Shown: positions 1-9,730, counted from the stretch's first letter. The stretch is 58,692 bases of DNA from Candidatus Kapaibacterium sp. (GCA_025455065.1 JALONG010000024.1:1-58692), one strand, 5' to 3'. Notes: generated from the sequence alone by a model not told the origin. A program made the numbers and translations.

Positions 1-105
1 TTGCTGGCAGAAACGACTCCTCAACTTCTAGGGCAACTGCTTTTCTTGATGCCCTTGCAAAGCCCCTTCACGGCTAACGAGAACTGTCAAAACTACTGTC
101 ACCAT
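1..105 (-). CDS. Kinase linker reading frame continuing off the left edge (after frameshift)
   Basis: This frame is open from position 105 to the window edge and is shifted relative to the PAS sensor ORF that stops at 74-76. Its translation includes SREGALQRASRKAVALEVEE and then SFLPA. That resembles the linker between a PAS/PAC domain and the HisKA domain of (hybrid) sensor kinases, where a stretch like 'ALE..KSEFLA' directly precedes 'MSHEIRTP'. The H-box would lie just outside the window. I infer that the two frames once formed a single PAS histidine kinase; a genuine frameshift or an assembly error are both possible. Confidence 0.4.
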
Positions 106-1147
106 TAGTATCAAGTATGGCAATACACTCCCAATTGCACATTCGGGATTTGCCTGATTCGGATACCAAACAAAGAGTTTCTCTAATCGGTGTAGCAGGG
201 TGTTTGAAACACTCTTCTATTGTGCGCTGAAATGTAATACCATCTTCAGGCATAAGAATACGTTGAATACTATTGCTGACTGTGGTTTCACCTTGAACAG
301 CAGTGAATTTTTCCGCAAATGTTTTGTTCTGATAAGTGTAATGTCCATGTTTATTGACGCGGAAGACGTAAAGATGGACATTGTCGAGCAATGAATGAAG
401 ATAGGCGGTTTTAACGCGCTCTTCGCGGTATAATCGGTTGTAGTTTGCGGTGGTGTGCATGAGCAGAACGCTCAGAACTATCACCATTGTTGTTAAAATC
501 ACATTAGACAGCACTTTCAGGACGCGGCTTCTGTAGCCCAAGTCATTAAAGCCTTGTTCGGTTTTTTGCACGAGGTCGTTGGCGGCAGCCAGCACAATAC
601 CGCTTTGGCGTAGTATATCCTGTCGGAGAGAATCCCGCACCGAGAGCGGTGGAAGGGTATTCACAGTATTCTCAGTAGTATTTTCAGCAGTATTCTTAGC
701 AGTATGCTCAGTTGTGTTCGCTTCGTAAACGCGCATTTGGGAAAGAGCGCTAATATACGCTTTCGAGAGTGTGTCGAGGTGATTCCACGATGAGTGAGCA
801 GCATCAAATTCGGGAGTGTTTCGTGATTCGTCGAGATATTGGGCAATTTCTTCAAGACGATTGCGAAGTTCTCGTTCAAGGGATGCAGGCGAGTTCCATT
901 GTTCGGATGGGGGTGCAGTGGTTTGGTTCGCTGGATGAAGCACGGAGTGATGGAGTGTTTGCAACACTAATCGTTGGGATAGTGTCCTAATAAACCCAAC
1001 ATGATTCATTATCGTTGAGGCTCTGAAGAGCGGTGCAGAATAACTGCCCACGATAAGGTCTAAAATTGCGGCAACAAGAAGTAATAGTGCAGTACCGATG
1101 AACAAGCGTTTGCGTATGCCGGGATGCCATTGTAGCTGTTTTTCCAT
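74..1147 (-). CDS. Membrane PAS-domain sensor, probable N-terminal part of a frameshifted histidine kinase
   Basis: This 357-residue protein has a transmembrane segment near residues 14-34, an extracytoplasmic region of about 180 residues, a second membrane segment near 212-232 and a PAS domain from about 245. The outer region begins with a helix containing LSQRLVLQ, reminiscent of PilJ/type-IV-pili chemoreceptor sensor modules. The PAS domain reaches 'WECIAILDTNGD', typical of a PAC motif, and then stops abruptly. The next frame continues with a kinase-like linker, so the ORF is probably truncated by a frameshift near 75-105. Residues about 142-163 are a Thr/Asn/Glu-rich stretch encoded by a 12-bp tandem repeat. 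No clear ribosome binding site precedes the ATG at 1147. The role (membrane sensing feeding a kinase) is inferred from domain content; the ligand is unknown. Confidence 0.7.
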   Translation of the reverse strand: MEKQLQWHPGIRKRLFIGTALLLLVAAILDLIVGSYSAPLFRASTIMNHVGFIRTLSQRLVLQTLHHSVLHPANQTTAPPSEQWNSPASLERELRNRLEEIAQYLDESRNTPEFDAAHSSWNHLDTLSKAYISALSQMRVYEANTTEHTAKNTAENTTENTVNTLPPLSVRDSLRQDILRQSGIVLAAANDLVQKTEQGFNDLGYRSRVLKVLSNVILTTMVIVLSVLLMHTTANYNRLYREERVKTAYLHSLLDNVHLYVFRVNKHGHYTYQNKTFAEKFTAVQGETTVSNSIQRILMPEDGITFQRTIEECFKHPATPIRETLCLVSESGKSRMCNWECIAILDTNGDSSFDSSR

Positions 1148-1265
1148 GACACTATTTCAAAAAGTTGAGAGGGGAGAGAGATGAAGAGATTTTGAGTGTG
1201 GAGTGGAGTGTGCGAGAACTTTTGAGTAAACCTACAAAAACAACTTTCTAGATTGCGACCTATTG

Positions 1266-3119
1266 TCAATGTGTATGAATGGTAAAGTGCTCTAATTGCA
1301 ATTCTAAATCTTGTGTTAAAGCAAAGAGTTTTTGTGCGGCATCTTGAAGTTGCTCTAAACCGGCAGTAGATTCTGCTATTGCAGAAGAAATTTCTTCAAT
1401 AGTTACAGCAACGGCATCGGTCGAGCGAGATTGTTCATGGAGAGAGGCAGTGGTTTGTGTCACCATTGTTCCTGTTTCCTGCGTTACGGCAACCAAGGTT
1501 TGGAGTGCATTTTCTGCATCACTTGCACGAGCAAGACCAGTTTGCATATTGTGTTCCGTTGCCTGCATCTGTTGGACAGCACGTTGAGTGTCTTGTTGTA
1601 TGGTACGGACGGTTTCGGTAATTACTTTAGTTGCTTTTGTGGTACGTTCGGCAAGTTTTCTAACTTCATCGGCAACAACGGCAAACCCTTTTCCATGTTC
1701 ACCGGCACGTGCTGCTTCTATTGCTGCATTAAGTGCAAGCAAATTCGTTTGATCTGCAATTTCGTCAATAACTTTAGTGATTTCTCCAATTTCTGCGCTT
1801 GAATTGCCCAAAGTGCCGATAACATCTCCTGCAACACTGACAGAATCAGCTATTTTCGCCATTACACCCCCTACTTCTTGTACGATTGTAGCTCCTTGTT
1901 TCGCAACTTTCCCCGCTTCTTGCATGAGAATGTTTGTTCGATGAGCATATTGAGCTGTTTCGCTAAGATTTTTCGACATTTCTTCAACAGTTAAGGCAAT
2001 AGATGAGATTTGCCGGGTTTGATCAGTTGCGGCAGAAACGACAATCTCCGATACGTTCGCAAAGTGCTCAGATAACACAGTTGTTGACTGAAGGGTTGTT
2101 GCGATATTCTCCAGCAGAAGTTGTATAGACCGCACAGTATGATTAAAACTGTAAAAAATATCGGTAAGGTCTGTTCTTGAACCATTTGCTGTATTATTGG
2201 CAAGTTGAGCAAGACTGAGTTTCTTATCGTCAGACCTACTGTTGGCTGAAAGAATAGATTCTTTCGATTGTTCCTGCCCTTGGTATTGCGTTAAGGTCTC
2301 TGGGGGAATTTGTACCGTTACATCGCCGGTTGCCAATCTGCGCATCGCTTCTACTGTTACCCTGACACCTTGTTCTAATATCTGCTGTTGCATATTGAGG
2401 CGTTGTGTATGTTGTCGTTCTTTATCGTGCAAAATTTCCTGCTCTTTGTAAAGTAATTCAATGCTTTCACTGTTTTGGCGGAGTGTTTGCTGTTCTTCGG
2501 ATATCCTTTTTTCCAAACGATTTTGAATTGTGGTATTGGTAGTGTTTTTTAGACAAGCCCAGACCAATACAATATCTTCAAAAACAACGTACCCTGCGTG
2601 TTCAAGAGGTCGCCAAAGACTGATTTCTCTGGTGCAAAAAATAGACATTGGGAGCATATACCCCCTGACAAAATGGTCAGTAGCCACAACAACTGTTGCC
2701 GTAACGAGAATCTTCCAATCATCGTAAAAAGCCACAAATGCTAATGAAGCAAAAATGTGAAAGTGCGCCTCAATGCGTCCTCCGGCAAGAAGAATAAAAA
2801 TACTGGAAAAACCCATCTGGCAACCAGCAATAACATGGCGGGTTAGCGAAGCAGAGGGATATTTCGTCGCAAAAAAAACCGACGATAGTACTAAAACTCC
2901 ACCTCCCAAAACAGCAATTAGCCGATAGGCTGGTATTTCTACGGCAACCCATGTTGAAGCAGTCCACCATTGAGCGACACAAAATGCCACGACCCACTGC
3001 AAAGTAAGCAAAACGATGAAACCAATGTGAATTTGTTTGTAGCGAAGTTCTTGGCGTTGTTCGCTTGAGGTAGCATCTGAGAATAGGATTGATGAAGTGC
3101 TGTCCATAATAACAGTCAA
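1266..3119 (-). CDS. Methyl-accepting chemotaxis protein with multi-pass membrane sensor
   Basis: This 617-residue protein has a membrane-embedded N-terminus (about residues 30-190, several hydrophobic helices) instead of the usual periplasmic ligand domain. The segment '[20 protein letters not shown]' resembles an integral-membrane sensor module I have seen on bacterial kinases and chemoreceptors. A coiled-coil linker and HAMP-like region follow, then the cytoplasmic signalling domain. The receptor tip is clear: '[20 protein letters not shown]' followed by '[21 protein letters not shown]', the conserved hairpin that contacts CheA and CheW. An alternative start is the internal Met at residue 5. 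No che genes lie nearby, so it presumably reports to a chemotaxis array encoded elsewhere. The stimulus is unknown; a membrane-borne or hydrophobic cue fits the lack of a periplasmic domain. Confidence 0.9.
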   Translation of the reverse strand: MTVIMDSTSSILFSDATSSEQRQELRYKQIHIGFIVLLTLQWVVAFCVAQWWTASTWVAVEIPAYRLIAVLGGGVLVLSSVFFATKYPSASLTRHVIAGCQMGFSSIFILLAGGRIEAHFHIFASLAFVAFYDDWKILVTATVVVATDHFVRGYMLPMSIFCTREISLWRPLEHAGYVVFEDIVLVWACLKNTTNTTIQNRLEKRISEEQQTLRQNSESIELLYKEQEILHDKERQHTQRLNMQQQILEQGVRVTVEAMRRLATGDVTVQIPPETLTQYQGQEQSKESILSANSRSDDKKLSLAQLANNTANGSRTDLTDIFYSFNHTVRSIQLLLENIATTLQSTTVLSEHFANVSEIVVSAATDQTRQISSIALTVEEMSKNLSETAQYAHRTNILMQEAGKVAKQGATIVQEVGGVMAKIADSVSVAGDVIGTLGNSSAEIGEITKVIDEIADQTNLLALNAAIEAARAGEHGKGFAVVADEVRKLAERTTKATKVITETVRTIQQDTQRAVQQMQATEHNMQTGLARASDAENALQTLVAVTQETGTMVTQTTASLHEQSRSTDAVAVTIEEISSAIAESTAGLEQLQDAAQKLFALTQDLELQLEHFTIHTH

Positions 3120-3436
3120 AAAATCTTAGGATGTAAGGAAAAACGACCTGTGGAGAGAGGATAAGACGGCAAAAACTATTGGGAGGTTAGGTACATTCTG
3201 GCATACAAATTATTTGGCAATCTTTGTGGCAGTTCGTAAGTGTCCCATAGACCCATAGAATTGACTCGCAACATTTTTTCTGTCTCTTTCAACTTATGGA
3301 AAAGGGAGGATTTCAACAATGGTAAATCTGTGTATGGGAGAATTATGTTGTTGAATAGTGTTTTACTGTGAAAGCAGCGTGGTTGCGAGGAATCGGAACG
3401 ACACGCGATGCAGCGAGAGAAGCCCCCTGTGCCGTT
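3120..3436. other. Intergenic region without a gene
   Basis: These 317 bp separate the chemoreceptor from the LytTR regulator, both on the minus strand. I see no convincing ORF. The part next to the regulator stop (about 3385-3436) is GC-richer and reads, on the minus strand, GTAGAACGGCACAGGGGG. It shares the GTAGAACGG core with the palindrome at 10982-11054 and may be a degenerate dispersed repeat. Confidence 0.4.
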
Positions 3437-4315
3437 CTACGATTTTGCAGCCAGTACCTTCAGTAAAAGATCTTTTTGATAGCGGCTGAATTTTACTTCG
3501 CTTCCATCGGTTAACGTCAGCGTTCCATCGCCGTGTGCATTGTATTCTATCGCTTTGATATAATTCACATTAACGATAGCTGAACGGTGGATGCGGACAA
3601 ATATTTTGGGGTCTAAATGTAATTCGGCATTGCGCAGACTTCCTCGCAGCAGATAGTTTGCATCTGGAGTATGAATTTCTATGTAGGACTCTGCGGAACT
3701 AAGCCAGAGAATCGTATCTACCGAAACCAGAACATTGCGTTTACCTGAATGTAAAGTCAATCGTTGCCAGTATTGTTCCGAAGAGTCCTGTTCCAACGAA
3801 AAATCAAACAACGGATGTGAAGAGATGAAAGCAAGTAATTCCTCGTAATGCGTTTTTTGCTGAAAAGATTCTACGCGCTGCAAAGCACGAGCAAATGCTT
3901 CTTCAAATCGTTCCAACGTGAATGGTTTCAATACATAATCGGTCGCACTGACTTCAAAAGCCTTTATGGCATATTTGTCGAACGCCGTAACAAAAATGAT
4001 AGCCGGTGGTTTGCGGTTTTGGGTTTGAAGCGCTGAAATCATCTGGAATCCGTTCATTTTCGGCATTTGGATATCAACAATCAAAATATCCACATCTGTT
4101 TTTGCCATATACTCTAATGCTTCCAAGCCGTTACAGGCTTCACCAATCGTAAACCGTATTGGCGTTGGGGCTTTGAGATACCGTTTGCTGATATATTCTA
4201 CAATGAGTAAAATATTTTGCCGCGCTAATTGTTCATCATCCACAAGTAATACGGAATAATATAGATGACTGTTGCTATCTGCAGAGTCTTGTATTCCTAA
4301 AGTATTTTGAGCCAT
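3437..4315 (-). CDS. LytTR-family response regulator (LytR/AlgR type)
   Basis: This is a 292-residue response regulator. The receiver domain (about residues 20-140) has the acidic pair D26-D27, phospho-acceptor D81 in 'ILIVDIQMP', switch residue T110 and K130 in 'YVLKPF'. The C-terminal LytTR DNA-binding domain (about 195-290) contains 'ILWLSSAESYIEIHT' and 'FVRIHRSAIVNVNYI', both family hallmarks. It lies 255 bp downstream of a LytS-type kinase on the same strand, its likely partner. LytTR proteins bind pairs of short direct repeats about one helical turn or two apart. Targets cannot be read from this window. Confidence 0.92.
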   Translation of the reverse strand: MAQNTLGIQDSADSNSHLYYSVLLVDDEQLARQNILLIVEYISKRYLKAPTPIRFTIGEACNGLEALEYMAKTDVDILIVDIQMPKMNGFQMISALQTQNRKPPAIIFVTAFDKYAIKAFEVSATDYVLKPFTLERFEEAFARALQRVESFQQKTHYEELLAFISSHPLFDFSLEQDSSEQYWQRLTLHSGKRNVLVSVDTILWLSSAESYIEIHTPDANYLLRGSLRNAELHLDPKIFVRIHRSAIVNVNYIKAIEYNAHGDGTLTLTDGSEVKFSRYQKDLLLKVLAAKS

Positions 4316-4570
4316 AGATAATTTCTCTCTGAGACGAAAATGAAGGCGAAAAACAAGCGGTTTACAACTCTAACCGCTACCATGAAACATTAACCCTAAA
4401 CCCTGTTTTTACTGCTGTTTGGGCTACTAACAGTTCTTGATTTTGGCTACAGACTTCAGTGTTTTTTCGAGGGTGGGCTATACGATTAGTATTTGATCAA
4501 TCAGCGGAAGCCTTACAAAAATCGGACAACTAGAACATATATTTTTTCTTGAAAATGTGAAGCACTTTCA

Positions 4571-5818
4571 TCAAGCGGAAGAAGGGAATGTGATGGAAGC
4601 GATTGTTCCGTTTGATATATTTGATTGGAGTTGTAACGTGACTCGCTTGCCAAAAAGAAGTGTCAATCGTTCTTCAAGATTAGTGAGTCCTACGCCATAA
4701 TGATTGCGCGACCAGTTTTTCGGCAAACCAATGCCGTTATCCATAACGCTGATAGTAATAAGGTTTTCTGAAAGATTATCGTGAAGATTCTCGCTCAGAT
4801 ATTCTCGTGCTTCAACAATGATGCGCCCTTGAGATTCAAGATTGCGAAACCCGTGTTTGATAGAATTTTCAACAAGGAGTTGGATACAAAAGCATGGTAT
4901 AAGGACTGCCTGCAATTTCTCGGAAATGTGTAGAGATAGGGTAATTGCGTTACTAAAGCGTATTTGTTCCAAAGCGATATACTGCTTAATAACGTTTATC
5001 TCCTCATGCAGGGGAATCATGTCGTCCAAGGAATCTTGCAGTGTAAAGCGCAGGATAGAGGCAAGATTATTTACTGCTTCAATTGCTTGCTCCTGCTTAT
5101 TCCATCGGATGAGTGCCGTAATTGAATTTAAGGTGTTAAACAAAAAATGAGGTTGAATTTGCGACCGAAGATTTTGTAATTGTAACCGCACAAGATGTGC
5201 TTGCAGCAAGTGTGAGCGAAATTCTTCTTCTTTTTTCTCATTCAACAGCAACTCTTCTCTATGAAGTCTTTGTTTCCCTACTAAATATATCATCATATAG
5301 ACGATAAGAGGAACGGTCGCAGCAAAGATTGTGAACGTGAGATAGGAGGATGTTACCATTACTGCCATTTTGACACCCATATACTGCGCAACACCGATGC
5401 AACTTACCCCGATAACCGTAATACCAACCCAAATTTTACCGTTTCGCTCAATATCCAACAATACTGCCGGTAGAATTGGAATTCCCCCCATAATCCATAA
5501 AAACGGCGATAAAACACCGCCGGTTGTTATCAATAAATACATGGACAACACGAAATTTCCTGCTTGGGCAAAACTTACACTTAACCAAAGATTACCTTGA
5601 ATCTTGAGGATACATAAGGAAAAGAAATATACCGAAATATGCAGTGCTGGAATGAGAATTGCATTCGGTGTGGTAAGGGTAAGAAATAAAAAAATTGCAA
5701 CTACAGACCCAAGAAGGCAAAGATTCATTGTTGCCCAAAGTTCATAACGATGTCGTTCTCGTACCGATAATTGCGAAGTTTGGGCAGGTAGTACGAAGAA
5801 AATAAGCCATTGAGCCAT
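4571..5818 (-). CDS. LytS-type sensor histidine kinase (His_kinase family), multi-TM
   Basis: This 415-residue kinase has six or so hydrophobic segments from about residue 30 to 182, a short coiled coil, and the His_kinase (PF06580-like) core with the phospho-accepting histidine in 'QIQPHFLFNTLNS' (H224). The ATP-binding part follows: N-box 'LLVENSIKHGF', G-box 'VMDNGIGLP' and 'GVGLTNLEERL'. An insert before the G1 box contains two copies of a 'LSENL' motif, a small local duplication. No separate extracytoplasmic domain is visible, so the input is probably sensed in or at the membrane. The downstream LytTR regulator at 3437-4315 is the expected phosphotransfer partner. Confidence 0.9.
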   Translation of the reverse strand: MAQWLIFFVLPAQTSQLSVRERHRYELWATMNLCLLGSVVAIFLFLTLTTPNAILIPALHISVYFFSLCILKIQGNLWLSVSFAQAGNFVLSMYLLITTGGVLSPFLWIMGGIPILPAVLLDIERNGKIWVGITVIGVSCIGVAQYMGVKMAVMVTSSYLTFTIFAATVPLIVYMMIYLVGKQRLHREELLLNEKKEEEFRSHLLQAHLVRLQLQNLRSQIQPHFLFNTLNSITALIRWNKQEQAIEAVNNLASILRFTLQDSLDDMIPLHEEINVIKQYIALEQIRFSNAITLSLHISEKLQAVLIPCFCIQLLVENSIKHGFRNLESQGRIIVEAREYLSENLHDNLSENLITISVMDNGIGLPKNWSRNHYGVGLTNLEERLTLLFGKRVTLQLQSNISNGTIASITFPSSA

Positions 5819-6275
5819 AGAACGGTGAATACTTTGGGGCGAGGATAAAATAAGTCCGCAGAATTCAGCGATGATATTTCAACTAATAAAATCACAACCT
5901 CATTGCTTTTGGTTTGACCCCCTAAATAAGGCTGTGAATGTGGTGATAGGTGAGATATCACTCTGGAAACGATGGCATTATTTCATGAAAACAGGCAACA
6001 AATTGTTGTTGGGAATTACGTAATGAACGAGGTAAGGGACAAACTTTTAATGTAATCGCTTCCATTGAAAATATGAAAGGAAAATATGTAGGCAGGAGAA
6101 TTTAGCCTGTTAATGGGGAGACGTGATGAAATGAGATGCAACGTAACGTGATATTATCAAGCAGGAATAGCAGTTTTTTTTGACAACACGAAAGAAAAGA
6201 ATTGTTTACGTGTACGCAGAATGTGTGGAGCTGTTTGGAAAGAATCCCGAGAAAAAAGTCTATGTTTTATCGTTT
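5819..6275. other. Intergenic region without a gene
   Basis: These 457 bp lie between the DUF779 gene stop (minus) and the LytS-type kinase start (minus). I find no ORF with coding character. A small odd-centred palindrome, CAACAAATTGTTG, occurs near 5998-6010 and could be a regulator site, but it is short and unsupported by a second copy. Confidence 0.35.
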
Positions 6276-6692
6276 TCAGTCGTTATTGTCAATGGCGATA
6301 AGCGGTGCTAGATGTTCCAATTCCTCGTCGGTAAATAAGCGAGAAAGTGTGATAAACCGCACTCCAAAGGGTATTTCCAAGGAAAAACTTGCGCCTCTGC
6401 CTTTAACGACGTCAATCGTTAGTTGAGTATGTTTCCAATACTCAAATTGGTCGCCACTCATGTAAAAGTTGCACCCGTGAATCGTTCCTAAACAAACGTC
6501 GTTCATACCGATACGAAATTCTTTGATAGGATAGCACATCGGCTGGGAACCGTCGCAGCAACCACCGCTTTGATGAAATAACAGTTCGCCGTTATCTGCC
6601 CGGAGGTTATCAATCAGTTCTTCGGCGGCTTTGGTCAGCGAAACCCTTGCTACAAGCGTCGTTGAGGTCTCGGTAAGAGATGCAGTACTCAT
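6276..6692 (-). CDS. DUF779 domain protein, aldehyde dehydrogenase neighbour
   Basis: The protein is 138 residues from the chosen ATG at 6692; an upstream in-frame start at 6749 would add a 19-residue leader that overlaps a terminator-like hairpin and is less likely. The DUF779 signature is strong: 'HQSGGCCDGSQPMCYP', then 'GCNFYMSGDQFEYWKHTQL' and a hydrophobic end with 'GVRFITLSRLF'. Three Cys cluster in the first motif. DUF779 genes are commonly found beside acetaldehyde-type aldehyde dehydrogenases, as here (stop of the dehydrogenase 175 bp upstream). The biochemical role is unknown; an accessory or thiol/metal function related to the dehydrogenase is a guess. A hairpin followed by a T-run sits immediately before this ATG. 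Confidence 0.88.
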   Translation of the reverse strand: MSTASLTETSTTLVARVSLTKAAEELIDNLRADNGELLFHQSGGCCDGSQPMCYPIKEFRIGMNDVCLGTIHGCNFYMSGDQFEYWKHTQLTIDVVKGRGASFSLEIPFGVRFITLSRLFTDEELEHLAPLIAIDNND

Positions 6693-6700
6693 AATGTTTG

Positions 6701-6757
6701 AAAAAAAAAAGAGCAACAATGCGGCTTTGGTGGTGATGAGAATCCACATTGTTGCTC
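6701..6757 (-). terminator. Hairpin plus T-run between aldehyde dehydrogenase and DUF779 gene
   Basis: On the minus strand an 11-bp perfect stem GAGCAACAATG / CATTGTTGCTC with a loop of about 25 nt is followed by a run of ten or more T. This looks like an intrinsic terminator. It ends about 8 nt before the DUF779 ATG, so it could act as an attenuator in an otherwise shared transcript. Confidence 0.65.
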
Positions 6758-6867
6758 AAGAAGGTTGTGGTTGTGTAGGAGGTGTTTTTGTTGCCGAAAG
6801 CAGTGAAATTCACACACAATGCTAACGCACACTCGCTGATGCTACGGACGATAAATGCAGCCCTCCG

Positions 6868-8418
6868 TTAGAAAAATCCGAGAGCGTTTTTATCGTAGGA
6901 AATGAGCATGTTTTTTGTCTGGCGATATTGATTCATTGCCATTTTGTGCGTTTCACGTCCGTAGCCCGATTTTTTATAGCCGCCGAAAGGAGCATGAGCC
7001 GGATACGCATGATAGCAATTCACCCAAACGCGACCTGCCTGAATAGCGCGAGGAATCGTGTACATTTCGTGAGCGTCCCGTGTCCACACACCTGCACCCA
7101 AGCCGTAGAGCGTGTCGTTGGCAATGGCAAGGGCTTCTTCGGTGGTCTTAAAGGTGGTTGCTGAGGTAACCGGTCCGAAAATTTCTTCTTGGAAAATACG
7201 CATTTTGTTGTGTCCTTTGAACACTGTCGGCTGAATGTAGTAGCCGTTTTCCAAACCGCTATTGAGCAGGAATGGTGCGCCACCTGTGAGAACTTCCGCG
7301 CCTTCTTCTTTGCCTATCTTCATGTAGGAAAGAATTTTTTCGTATTGGTCGTTTGATGCCTGAGCGCCCATCATTGTTTCAGGGTCAAGCGGATGACCGA
7401 CTTTGATTTTGCGAACCCGCTCCACAACACGCGCCAAGAATTTATCGGCAATGGATTCATGCACCAAAATGCGCGAAGGACAAGTACAGACTTCACCTTG
7501 ATTAAGGGCAAACATTGCTGCGCCTTCCAAGCATTTATCGAAAAAGTCGTCGTCATGGTCCATGACGCTGGGCATGAAGATATTGGGTGATTTACCGCCT
7601 AATTCCATCGTAACGGGGATGATGTTTTCGGAAGCATACTGCAAAATAAGTCGTCCCGTGGTGGTTTCGCCCGTGAAGGCAACTTTGGCAATGCGCGGTG
7701 AGCTTGCAAGCGGTTTGCCTGCTTCCACGCCGAATCCGTTCACGATATTAACCACGCCCGGGGGCAGAATGTCTTGAATTAACTCCATGAAGCAGAGAAT
7801 ACCGACAGGAGTTTGTTCGGCGGGTTTCATCACAACCGTACATCCTGCTGCCAGAGCGGGTGCGAGTTTCCATGCTGCCATGAGCAGGGGAAAATTCCAA
7901 GGAATAATCTGCCCGACAACGCCTATGGGTTCATGGATTTGGAGCGAGAGTGTGTTTGCATCATGCTCGGAAACGGTGCTTTCGTCAGCACGAAGGCAGC
8001 CTGCAAAATAGCGGAAGTGGTCAATCGCCAAGGGTAAATCAGCCGCTTTGGTTTCACGAATCGGTTTGCCGTTATCAACGGTTTCAACGGCAGCCAGATA
8101 GTCTAAGTTTTGTTCCATGCGGTCGGCAATTTTCAACATCAAATTACTACGATACGCCGCAGATGATTTCGACCATGACGGGAAGGCTTTGTGAGCCGCA
8201 TCCAAAGCCATCTCAACATCTTCCGCAGTAGAACGGGCAATTTCCGTGAAGGGTTTGCCGTCAATGGGAGAAATATTTTCAAAGTATTGACCGCGTTTTG
8301 GAGCAATCCATTCTCCACCGATAAAATTCTCGTACCGCGTTTTGAACTGCGGACGAGCAACAAGGTTTTTCGCCGAGTGCTTTACTGTCGGCATGGTTTC
8401 GAGTTCTGCAGTAGCCAT
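6868..8418 (-). CDS. NAD-dependent aldehyde dehydrogenase (AldB/ExaC/AcoD type)
   Basis: The start at 8418 gives about 516 residues, close to the family norm; an upstream in-frame start at 8454 adds 12 hydrophobic residues with little support. Typical ALDH motifs are present: '[20 protein letters not shown]' (cofactor domain), 'FTGETTTGR', the general-base glutamate in '[12 protein letters not shown]', the nucleophilic cysteine in '[11 protein letters not shown]', and 'EEIFGPV'. The C-terminal '[20 protein letters not shown]' resembles AldB/ExaC enzymes that oxidise acetaldehyde to acetate. It should act in the cytoplasm. A DUF779 gene follows on the same strand and an AraC regulator is divergent, a sensible arrangement for aldehyde- or alcohol-inducible expression. 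The exact substrate is inferred. Confidence 0.95.
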   Translation of the reverse strand: MATAELETMPTVKHSAKNLVARPQFKTRYENFIGGEWIAPKRGQYFENISPIDGKPFTEIARSTAEDVEMALDAAHKAFPSWSKSSAAYRSNLMLKIADRMEQNLDYLAAVETVDNGKPIRETKAADLPLAIDHFRYFAGCLRADESTVSEHDANTLSLQIHEPIGVVGQIIPWNFPLLMAAWKLAPALAAGCTVVMKPAEQTPVGILCFMELIQDILPPGVVNIVNGFGVEAGKPLASSPRIAKVAFTGETTTGRLILQYASENIIPVTMELGGKSPNIFMPSVMDHDDDFFDKCLEGAAMFALNQGEVCTCPSRILVHESIADKFLARVVERVRKIKVGHPLDPETMMGAQASNDQYEKILSYMKIGKEEGAEVLTGGAPFLLNSGLENGYYIQPTVFKGHNKMRIFQEEIFGPVTSATTFKTTEEALAIANDTLYGLGAGVWTRDAHEMYTIPRAIQAGRVWVNCYHAYPAHAPFGGYKKSGYGRETHKMAMNQYRQTKNMLISYDKNALGFF

Positions 8419-8773
8419 AACACACAAATAGATAAGAGATTGAACACACAACACATCCTGATAATTCCGCCTTCGCGCAATAACTTTCTTGTGGAAAGGA
8501 ATGCAACCACGATGTGCTAAAAATTATGGTAGCAAAATACAGGAAAAATAACGGCACTTCGCCTCGTATTCTCTCAAAAAATTACACTATTCTATCATTT
8601 TCATTTGGTAGTGCGGAAGATTTAAGTATTTTGTGTCTGATTTAGCTTTCTTCCTATATTTGAAGCACTTATTAGCATTGGTTGTCTAAGGTATGAGCAT
8701 CGTTTGTGTGAATGATCTTGCCGGGTTGGTTATTGTTTAATTCCTCCTTTTTACCTTGTTTTGCTTCGTATCC
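8419..8773. promoter_or_regulatory. Divergent regulatory region between aldehyde dehydrogenase and araC-like gene
   Basis: This 355-bp AT-rich gap separates the minus-strand dehydrogenase from the plus-strand AraC-type regulator. It contains a plus-strand promoter (see 8630-8662). I could not find a perfect promoter for the minus strand or convincing paired operator repeats, but the arrangement suggests the AraC protein controls both directions. Confidence 0.5.
8630..8662 (+). promoter_or_regulatory. Bacteroidota-type promoter for the AraC regulator
   Basis: TTTG at 8630-8633 is followed after 21 bp by TATATTTG at 8655-8662, an exact TAnnTTTG match. This is the -33/-7 pattern described for Bacteroidota primary sigma factors. 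The first plausible start codon is at 8774, leaving a leader of about 105 nt. Confidence 0.5.
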
Positions 8774-9730
8774 ATGAATACTGAATTATTTCACCATTCG
8801 GGCGTATCATATCGTCCGCAGGTGCAGCATTTGACTGCATACCAGAACCTCCAGACCACCGTTGAGAATCGCACAATTTATTCGATGAATCACTGCGAAC
8901 TCAATATCTTTGAAACGCACCAACAAAGCAGCAATGTGCGCTTGCAGTTCGGTCATTTAACCTTTACGGCAATGCTGCGGGGCAAAAAAGTGATGCACTT
9001 GCACAAGGGGAAAAATCGGTTTGAGTATCTTCCGGGGGAATCGGTCGTGTTGCCGGATAACGAAGAAATGGTGATTGATTTTCCCGAAGCAAGCCCTGAA
9101 AACCCAACGCAGTGTATCGCCCTTGTCATCGAAAAGCAGAAAGTGGAAGAAACCTTGGATATGCTCAATGAACGGCACACAAAGGTCGAAACACACGATA
9201 GGTGGATGCTTGATACAGCGCAGTTTCATCTCCAAAATTCTCAAGCAATGACGCATACGATTGACCGATTGATGTTTATTTCCAAAGAGCAACACAGTGC
9301 CAAAGATGTATTGGCTAATTTTGCGCTGCAGGAACTGCTTATTCGGCTCATGCAAACGCAAGCACGCACCCTCATTCTCGGCAATCACCGACAATACTTG
9401 ACAAGCCACCGTTTTGCGGCAGTGGTCGAATATATTCAGCAGCATATCACCGAGCCGATAAGCGTTGAGCAATTAAGTCGCATAGCGTATATGAGCCAAC
9501 CACATTTTTTTCGGTGTTTTAAGCAAGAATTTGGTATTTCTCCGACTGAGTTTCTGATTCAAGAACGTCTGCGCTTGGCAAAGGAGTTCTTGCGTAACCC
9601 GCGAATAAGCGTGATGGACGCTTGTTTCAAGGCAGGGTTTAACAGTGTGAATTACTTTTGTTCAACCTTCAAAAAACATGAAGGTCTTTCACCCAAAGCG
9701 TATCAATTAAAACTGCGATTAGGGGTTTAG
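8774..9730 (+). CDS. AraC-family transcriptional regulator
   Basis: The ATG at 8774 is preferred over the one at 8756 because the extra residues are hydrophobic and unconserved-looking; it gives 318 residues. The N-terminal half has the look of an AraC_N/cupin-like sensing domain ('GKNRFEYLPGESVVLPD'). The C-terminal 100 residues contain two helix-turn-helix motifs: 'ISVEQLSRIAYMSQPHFFRC', then 'FKQEFGISPTEFLIQERL' and 'VMDACFKAGFNSVNYFCSTF', ending with 'GLSPKAYQ'. It is divergent from an aldehyde dehydrogenase/DUF779 pair and most likely regulates it in response to an aldehyde or alcohol. Its 3' end is convergent with the efflux operon, 49 bp away. Confidence 0.93.
   Translation: MNTELFHHSGVSYRPQVQHLTAYQNLQTTVENRTIYSMNHCELNIFETHQQSSNVRLQFGHLTFTAMLRGKKVMHLHKGKNRFEYLPGESVVLPDNEEMVIDFPEASPENPTQCIALVIEKQKVEETLDMLNERHTKVETHDRWMLDTAQFHLQNSQAMTHTIDRLMFISKEQHSAKDVLANFALQELLIRLMQTQARTLILGNHRQYLTSHRFAAVVEYIQQHITEPISVEQLSRIAYMSQPHFFRCFKQEFGISPTEFLIQERLRLAKEFLRNPRISVMDACFKAGFNSVNYFCSTFKKHEGLSPKAYQLKLRLGV

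Noticed and set aside
5998-6010. Palindrome CAACAAATTGTTG as an operator
   Set aside because: It is short, single-copy and not close to a recognisable promoter.
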